Below are positions 19,475-25,595 of a stretch of 25,595 bases of DNA, one piece after another. How positions within the stretch are numbered: position 1 is the stretch's first letter; each line of letters opens with the position of its first letter. The stretch covers positions 1 through 25,595 of the forward strand of contig JAAOMT010000603.1 in assembly GCA_016748015.1 (NCBI GenBank), given 5' to 3'. This DNA is from Geosiphon pyriformis (lineage: Eukaryota; Glomeromycota; Glomeromycetes; Archaeosporales; Geosiphonaceae). The translations under genes were made by a program, and so were the position numbers. Below the pieces are notes generated by a model that made no database searches, was not told the origin of the DNA, and saw only the letters and a list, made by a program, of their open reading frames with translations.

Positions 19475-21372
19475 GTAGTCTGGTGTGGAAAATTGCAATA
19501 TGTAATGTTCATGGGTTGAACAATCCTGCGAAGCAAGATGATGTCATTTATTGGCACAAAGATATGAACAATTTGGTTTCTATTTTTATGAAGTCAAAAC
19601 TTAAAGGGAGAGTTTGCTCATGGTTGGCCGACAAATTTGATGGTGTTCGGGTTTTTACTTCTAATCTAGATTCTGGTTCTCTGGGTGCTGGTGTGATGAT
19701 TGTTGTGAATTTTTCTTTGGCTAAACACGTCTGCAAAGTCTCTGAGGTGCCTAGTCAGCTCTTATCTATTAGGTTGCTTTTCAAAAATAAACTTTCAGTG
19801 TCTATTTTGGGGCTCTATGCTGGTGCTTCATTAGTGGTTTGGTTTTCTCAGGCTAGTGAGATCAACTTTCTCATTGTTAAGGCCATTAATGAGTTTTTTT
19901 TTGTTATTCTTGGTGGTGATTTTAATGAAGATGGTTCTCGGAAGTGTGCGAGTTTTAAAAAGTGCCTTGAGTTGGGGTTGGTTAACTCTTTGATTGGAAG
20001 CCTGGCCATTAGGATGCCAATTTGGATGAACTTTAGAGGTGTTATGAAGACTATTGATTATGTATTTGTTTCACTGAATCTGGTCAATTCTTTGGTACAT
20101 CATGGTGTTTCAGATGTTGGTGATTATTTTGATACAGACCACCAAGCTGTGTCTGTATCTCTGAGCCTGGGTGGTTTGCTAGATACACATTTGTTTTTTC
20201 TTTGCAAGCAGGTGAATAAAGATCATTGGAAATTTGATGTCAAAAATGCCAGTAAAGCTAAATGACTTGAGTTTAAAGATGTTATGGCTGCTAATACTGT
20301 TATGTTTTCAGGTGTGTTTAGTGATGCTGTGAAATTTTCTGATCTTGGCACTATGTAGAACATCATTCGCAAGATTATGGTTCTCTTAGCTGGTAGTACT
20401 TTCAAAAAAAAATGGTTCAAGAGTTTTGATATGGTTCACAATAGGGTATCATCTAGGTTTCACAAGCTGGAGCTGTTGGTTTCCAAGCTGGTGAAGGCTT
20501 CTCATTTGAGTTCTAGTGTCAGTTTTGCTTTACTTTTGGTTACATGGGACAACCTTAACTCTGCTGGTGCATTGTCAGTAAAATTTATGTTCCATTCTGG
20601 TGCTAAATTTGATGACATTTGTTCTGCTCTGGCCAAAGCGAGGAGGTTATACTACTCTTCAAAATTGCTGAAGTCTAATTGTGCTGAGGAATCTCATATT
20701 AGACAGGCTATTAACAATAGAATAGAAAGTTTTGAACTGGATAAGAGTCATACAATTAGAAGTGTGTTGGAGTGTCTCTTTCACAAAGTGGTTTTGAACT
20801 ATCTGGTCATAAATGATGAGTTGGTTTTTGAACCTAATTTGGTGAAATTCAAGGTAGATGCTATTATGGAAGGATGAACCAGGAAACATATGATAGTTGA
20901 TGATATCTCTGATACTTGGTCTCGTCAATACAGACCTTTGAACTATATTTTTGATGATGCTTTTTCTGGAGTAATGAGTAAGATTGATGTTGATGAGTTG
21001 CATTGTGTGGTTTCCAGTCTGCCTGATGGGAAAGCTGCTAGTCTCTTGGGTATCTCTAATGAGCTTTGAAAACGTTGTGATAAATCAGTTTTGGGTTTGT
21101 TTTTGGTTCTTTTGAATTTTTGTTTGTCTTGTGAGTTGGTGCCTGGCTCTTAGAAGAAGGCTTGGGTTTCAATGATTTCCAAACCTTATGAGTAGGAGAG
21201 TGTTTTCATGAATACTTGTCCTATTGCCTTGATTGAAACAACTCACAAGATTCTCTTCAAGATTCTTTCAGATAGGATCTCACTGGCTTGCAGCTCTTAT
21301 GATGTTCTGCATGGTAACAATTTTTCAGTTTTAAAGGGTATGACAACTCAGTCTCTTATTTTTGCAGTTGGC

Positions 21373-21376
21373 TTGG
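21373..21376. repeat. Target-site duplication TTGG of the LTR in LINE copy 2
   Basis: TTGG before TG at 21377 and again at 22469-22472 after CA at 22468. Removing the LTR and one TTGG gives GGCTTGGTAATCGAGGAT, which continues the RT frame (GLVIED) as in copy 1. Confidence 0.88.
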
Positions 21377-21439
21377 TGTTATCCGAGTAGAAAAAACTGA
21401 TCTAAAGTTATGAAGAAACATGACCAAAACATGATATAA

Positions 21440-21616
21440 CACACAATAACACACAATAACATTGGATAACGCATTATAATGTTGGATAATGTGTTATAAT
21501 GCAGGATAACACAGAATAATGTGCAATAATATAGGATAATGTGTTATAATGCAGGATAACACAGAATAACATGTAATAACATCAGATAACGTGTTATAAC
21601 ATAGGATAACTAGTAA
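21440..21616. repeat. Tandem repeats in LTR U3 (10-bp and 50-bp units)
   Basis: Two perfect ACACAATAAC units (21441-21460), then about 50-bp units at 21484-21533 and 21534-21583 (GGATAATGTGTTATAATGCA, then GGATAACACAGAATAA and so on), with partial units on both sides. Inside each unit GTTAT and ATAAC alternate, giving local inverted symmetry. They sit 90-270 bases upstream of the TATA box. Confidence 0.88.
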
Positions 21617-21707
21617 TAACGTAGAAAAATGAAGCAATAACAAAAACAACAAAGCAATAGCTAGTGATAGTGAGACACTTGAAAGCAATCCTGTAAAACC
21701 AAAAGAA

Positions 21708-21716
21708 TATATAAAA
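21708..21716 (+). promoter_or_regulatory. TATA box of the solo LTR
   Basis: TATATAAAA followed by GCAAG. An equivalent TATA run is kept at the same relative place in the other LTRs (8606-8618 minus, 11783-11792 plus, about 15720-15731 minus), always just downstream of the tandem repeats. This fits a U3 promoter. Confidence 0.65.
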
Positions 21717-22020
21717 GCAAGTAGTTGTAGAAGTAAGAAAAGAGGAAGAAAAAAATAGATACGAATCTCTAGACCAGAAATTAAAATATCCATACCCTTT
21801 CATCCTTTATTATCTTCCCTATTTCATCTCCTGAAATAAACCAATTATTAATAAAAATCAGAATCATGAATTCATGTTCTCAAACTTCATGGAATTTACA
21901 TGAATTAACTCTTGTTTTGTACCTCCGTTCTAGAACAGATGCTCTTAGCATAACCACCTCGAACCTATTAACGATTTGGACCAATTGCTCTTGATCATGG
22001 CGATTGACAATACTAATTTA

Positions 22021-22073
22021 TCTTTTCTCTCTTTTCTTTTTTTTTCTTTTTCTTTTTTTTTCTTTTTCTGTCT
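22021..22073 (+). other. Polypyrimidine tract in the LTR
   Basis: About 50 bases of T with scattered C (TTTTCTCTC..., then TTTTTCTTTTT repeats). The same place is T-rich or A-rich (by strand) in the other LTR copies (12059-12095 plus; 8285-8325 and 15397-15430 minus). Function unknown. Confidence 0.6.
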
Positions 22074-25000
22074 TATTTTTTTGTGGAGTGGCAACATAGT
22101 AAAATTGACTATCTGGAAATAGACTTTGTGATAGCCTGGTAAAAGAGGGAAGCTCTCTCTAAGTTTTGGATATTAACATTATCTTGTTAGCTTACCAGAA
22201 GGACGAAAAGACAATGCCAGACCCTAACAACTGCGCTCATTAGCTCAGAGAAGAAAACTCACATTTACAAAAAATATTGCAATCAATGAAAGACAAACTC
22301 TGTGCCTTATAACCAAAGAACTCAATGAGTAAAATTCACAACTAAGAATAGACCTTCAGAGACTGATAATCAAGACTAAGCCAACAGAATTATGTGGAAG
22401 ACACATCATCAATAATTGAGAGCACCAAACATTACCATTTCCCATACCCACCAAGTTTACCTGTAACATTGGTAATCGAGGATGCTTTGGAAAAGAACCA
22501 AGAACTCTGGCTTGTTCTGCAGGACATGTGGAAAGCATATGATTCAGTTGGCTGGGAGCATCTTAAGAGAAGTTTGGTCAGGATCAAAATGTGTAGTAAA
22601 TTTGTTTGCTTTTTTGGTAGTATTTATAAAGACCAAACCAACCGTGTCATAACAGATTTTGGTTTGACCAATGATTACTGGGTGTTTGATGAATTGGACT
22701 AAAGAGAAGTTTTTTCCCCTCTGCTGTGGTGCATATTTTATGATCCTCTTTTGTGTAAAGTCAAGTATCAAGAGAATGTGTATGATTATAGACTCAATTC
22801 TCATTTTGTTTCTAGAAGTGGTCGCATTGAGTCTCAAGCTGGACTTTCTTCTTTCTTCACTGTTGGTGCCTTTGTTGATGATACTATTTGGGTTGGTGGC
22901 AGTCAGACTGCTACTCAGCATATTCTCAACATTGCTAGTGAATTTTTTAGAGTCAATGACATTTCAATTAATAATGACAAAACTGTGGTCATTCCAATCA
23001 ATTGCAGGGTCGGTGTTTTGTTTCTTTTTATTAGTAGTTCACTTATTTCAGTTGCCTATAGAGGGGAATCTCATTAGTATCTCAGTATCTTTTTGTTGAC
23101 TAAGGGTTTTTCAAAGCCTAGCTTGGCTAAGGCACATTCGGACATTTGTTTCTTTACTAATTTGATTCTAAAGAAAGCAGTTTCAGATAAGCAATTCTTG
23201 TATCTAGTGTCAGCAGTTCTCCATCCCATAATTGACTACAGAATGCAGTTCAGCTATATTCCTGTTGGTGTGTGCAATAAATAGAATGCTCTGATTTGCA
23301 GGGGCTTGAAGCTAAAAGCTGGTCTTCTGCTGAATTTTCCTAGTAATACTATTTATCATCCTTTCTTTTATGGTTTAAAGTTATTTTCACAGTGTCAATC
23401 TGAGAGTAAAGTGGCTTTGCTTATTAGTTTTGTAAACTTTGGTGGAATTTTGGGGTGTCTGTTTGGTCACAGGTTACATGATTAACAGATTCTGTGTTGG
23501 TGGCCCATTTACCCACTGATCTTTCCTGCTTGTATTCGCGTCAGTGTTTCTAATAATTTCTTGGCTGGTATGATTCACATTCTTTTTGATTGCGATTTGT
23601 TTTTGGGTGGCTCTTTGACCAGTGCTTTTTGGTTTTGTGATGAGGTTCCTATGTCTGTTGTTCTTGGTGAGTCTTTGTTTTTCAAGTTTTTACTTTCTCT
23701 CTGGCATTTTGGCATTGCCTTCGTGAATCAGCTTCATAATCAACATGGTGTTGTTTTTAGCTGGTGCATCTTCAAGCAGTGGAAGAGGCTGGATTTTCAT
23801 GGCCCAGTTCCTGATTGGTTCAGGCCTTTTGTTGCATTTCTTGCGGCTTCTCATTTCTCTTCCGCAGCTTCAGTTGGTGTTGGTTCTCTTAATTTTTGTG
23901 AGTCTGATGATTTTGTGTCCACCCACAATTGTCTTTTCCAGATTAACGTTGATAGTTTGTCAATATATATGGATAATTCTTTGAGGAATTTGGGCACAGT
24001 TGATTGCAGAGCTAGAGCAGCTGTTTTTTTTTGAGGACATTGATTTGGGTGTGGGTGTTGGTGTTCAAGGTTTAGTGTCATCTACTTTGGCAGAGTTATA
24101 GGCTATAGTATTGGCTTTGGAGTGCATGCCTGTGGCTCATTTTGTTAATTTGTTTTCAGATAGTCAAGCAGCTTTAGATGCTTATAAGTCTGAGTTAAGC
24201 CTGGTGTGTCTTGACTTTCGCAATCAATGTTGGGTTAAGTGTCAGCATATTCAGAATGTTATCTATAGTAAGAATTTGAGAGTTAGCTGGCACAAAGTCA
24301 AAGGCCACTCCAGTGTTTCAGGGAATGATTGTGCTGATAGCATCACTGATGCTGCTTTTTTATCTGATTGGTATCTTTCTCCTTGCATGAATGGACACTT
24401 TTTGTTGGCAGATGGTGGTATTGTTTCTGGTAATTCTAAACACTTTGTTTGAGATGTTTGTCATGCAGTTTGTCATGCGTGCTCAGAGGTTGGTTTTGGT
24501 TCTGGATTTTTGGCTAGTAGTTTGTATTCAGATGTTGACTGGCTCAGCTTTTCTAAAGTTTAGCACTCTGATTTGCATATGGCCACCAGTTTTACTAGCA
24601 GGCTCATGGCTGATACTCATACTTATCTTATAAAGGCTTTGTACTGTCAGCTTCCTGTGGCTGTTTGAAGATGCATTTATGATAAATGTTATCCTAGTGT
24701 TCTATGTCTGTATTGTGGTAAGGTAGAGGTTTCTGATCATGTGTTTTCTTGTGTGGTTGATGATTTGGCTCACCATCAGGTTCTGGAATCCTGCATGTCT
24801 TCTTGGAGATCACTTTCTGAGCTTTCTCTTCCCTCTTTGGTTGTGTTACAGTTGATGTCAATCTGTGCTTCAGATTTACTGGTTTTTTCGGCTCTTTACA
24901 AGAGTTTTGTTTTCAATGGTTGGTTTTAGGAGGCTGTTATTGTTTTTCATGACCTCAAGATTGCTGGTATTAAAATTACTGATTTTGTGCACTTTATATG

Positions 25001-25247
25001 TTCTGCTTTTAGGAATAATATTTGGTTGGTTTGTGCCAAGCATTGTGCTTTTATGGAAAAGAATGACCTGATCTCAGTGGACGGGTCGTTTGTCATCTCA
25101 GTTTCTGGTTTGGTTTTGAGGTTTTTAGCTGGTGTGGTTAAATTGCTTGGTATTACTGAAGCCTTTGGCATTTTTTTTGGCTTTTGCAAGTCTTGTTCAT
25201 TTTTTTTAGGCATTGGTGACCTGGTGTCTGTTAATATAGTTGTGTAG

Positions 25248-25384
25248 TGTTGTCCTGACTGGCTCGAGTGGCTGGTCACATGTGGTGAAATGCATGATTC
25301 ACACCTAGTTTAGATCATTTCATTGATGTATAGTTCTAGGTGGTGTTTGGACCTCATTCATTAAACATAATAAAAAAAAAAAAA
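25248..25384 (+). other. LINE copy 2 3' UTR and poly-A
   Basis: Matches the tail of copy 1 in blocks: TAGTGTTGTC, the hairpin-forming GTGGCTGGTCAC (25268-25279), CATGTGG, GCATGATTCACA and the terminal CATTAAACATAATAAAA with AATAAA. Poly-A at 25372-25384. Compared with copy 1 the hairpin changes an A-U pair to a G-U pair, so pairing is kept. Confidence 0.8.
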
Positions 25385-25595
25385 TTTAATTTATAGCAAT
25401 TTACAAACATAATTAATAATTACAATTAACAAAGTTTAATTATTAAAAAACCATAACAATTTGTACAATTATTATTTTAAAACATTGTAATATTAAAACA
25501 TAAAAAAAATTACAAAAAACTTAATGTATTGCTTATAATAAAGGTTTTAGCATTATTATAATGCTATTTTTTTTTATAAAAACTTAAAAACCTGT
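25385..25595. other. AT-rich right flank
   Basis: About 210 bases of A/T-rich DNA after the LINE. It starts with the repeat of the left flank (target-site duplication). Nothing else recognised. Confidence 0.5.

Larger units (their letters stand above)
21377..22468 (+). mobile_element. Solo LTR, 1092 bp, best preserved member of the family
   Basis: Begins TGTTATCC and ends CTGTAACA, with short terminal inverted repeat TGTTA/TAACA, as in LTRs. Flanked by TTGG. Features in order: tandem repeats of GGATAAC type (21440-21616), TATA box (TATATAAAA, 21708-21716), a long middle part, a polypyrimidine tract (22021-22073), TAGCCTGGTAAAA (22131-22143) and the 3' part. Three more copies, far more decayed, are at 7941-8874 (minus), 11617-12387 (plus) and about 15023-15998 (minus). 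The one at 15.0-16.0 kb probably belongs to the gypsy element, so this family is presumably Ty3/gypsy. It has no coding content; short open stretches on its minus strand come from the repeats. Confidence 0.92.
19471..25247 (+). pseudogene. LINE ORF2 polyprotein (EN-RT-RNase H), copy 2, split by LTR
   Basis: Starts at ATG 19471 (MSSLVWKIAICN), overlapping the ORF1 stop as ATGA. Endonuclease 19471-20200: Asn of CNVHG kept, metal-binding Glu now Lys (19591-19593), GGDFN and DTDH intact. RT about 20900-23400: motif A DMWKAYD intact, motif B Gln is a stop (22700) with the next Gly now Arg, motif C FVDD intact. RNase H about 23960-24350: MDNS, AEL, SDSQ and a later Asp all kept. CX2CX7HX3C finger near 24710-24750. 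Stops: 20263, 20356, 20875, 21067, 21151, 21193, 22700, 23075, 23282, 23483, 24099, 24450, 24561, 24666, 24927. The LTR (21377-22468) lies between VGLV and IEDA; a T-run frameshift is at 24024-24032. Confidence 0.93.
17540..25384 (+). mobile_element. Non-LTR retrotransposon (LINE), copy 2, full length, with LTR insertion
   Basis: About 7.8 kb, or about 6.7 kb without the LTR at 21377-22468. Parts: pyrimidine-rich 5' UTR, ORF1 with CCHC knuckle, ORF2 with EN, RT and RNase H, 3' UTR and a 13-base poly-A (25372-25384). Flanks carry AATTTAATTTA at 17529-17539 and 25383-25393, which fits a target-site duplication. Composition is much richer in G and C than the AT-rich DNA on its left. It encodes the same type of proteins as copy 1, with the same end. 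Dead through about twenty in-frame stops, two single-base T-run frameshifts and the LTR. Confidence 0.93.

Noticed and set aside
21494-21803. Minus-strand open stretches of 69-99 codons in the solo LTR
   Set aside because: They come from the tandem repeats lacking stops; repetitive Ile/Leu/Cys composition and no homology-like motif.
22544-22921. Minus-strand 125-codon open stretch
   Set aside because: It is antisense to the RT motif A to C region of LINE copy 2, which is the real coding frame.

Overview
This window looks like nested retrotransposon wreckage from a very AT-rich nuclear genome. I see no intact host gene, tRNA, rRNA or CRISPR array. The element families (non-LTR elements with an APE endonuclease and a C-terminal RNase H, and Ty3/gypsy elements with a dUTPase-like domain) resemble, from memory, those of arbuscular mycorrhizal fungi (Glomeromycotina, Rhizophagus/Gigaspora type). 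That assignment is an inference; no host marker gene is present.

Layout. (1) 1-4757, plus strand: a LINE (copy 1) cut by the window start. It holds endonuclease, reverse transcriptase, RNase H and a zinc-finger tail, then a 3' UTR and poly-A. (2) 4758-17540: about 12.8 kb of extremely AT-rich DNA that looks empty but is layered. The outer layer is an old minus-strand LINE, whose ORF1 survives at 16003-16920 and perhaps at 5471-5920. It is broken by a minus-strand Ty3/gypsy element readable right to left: LTR (15998-~15023), gag (~13.5-14.0 kb), protease (12.4-12.9 kb), dUTPase-like domain (10.2-10.6 kb), RT (8.9-9.7 kb), RNase H (7.8-7.9 kb), integrase (6.5-7.3 kb) and integrase tail (6.1-6.5 kb). 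Two more LTRs of the same family sit inside it: one at 7941-8874 splits RT from RNase H, and one at 11617-12387, opposite orientation, lies between protease and dUTPase. (3) 17540-25384, plus strand: a full-length LINE (copy 2) with 5' UTR, ORF1 (CCHC knuckle), ORF2 overlapping ORF1 by ATGA, 3' UTR, poly-A and a probable target-site duplication. Its RT is split by a 1092-bp solo LTR (21377-22468) of the family seen in the middle region. (4) 25385-25595: AT-rich flank.

All coding regions are dead: in-frame stops, frameshifts and lost catalytic residues (Asp to Asn, Glu to Lys). Most stops in the two plus-strand LINEs fall at tryptophan codons (TGG to TAG or TGA). Apparent order of events: minus-strand LINE, then gypsy inside it, then LTRs inside the gypsy; the two plus-strand LINEs and the solo LTR in copy 2 are the least decayed and probably youngest. 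The best discoveries are the dUTPase-like domain in a gypsy polyprotein behind an in-frame poly-asparagine tract, and an LTR family whose copies carry different tandem repeats just upstream of a conserved TATA box.
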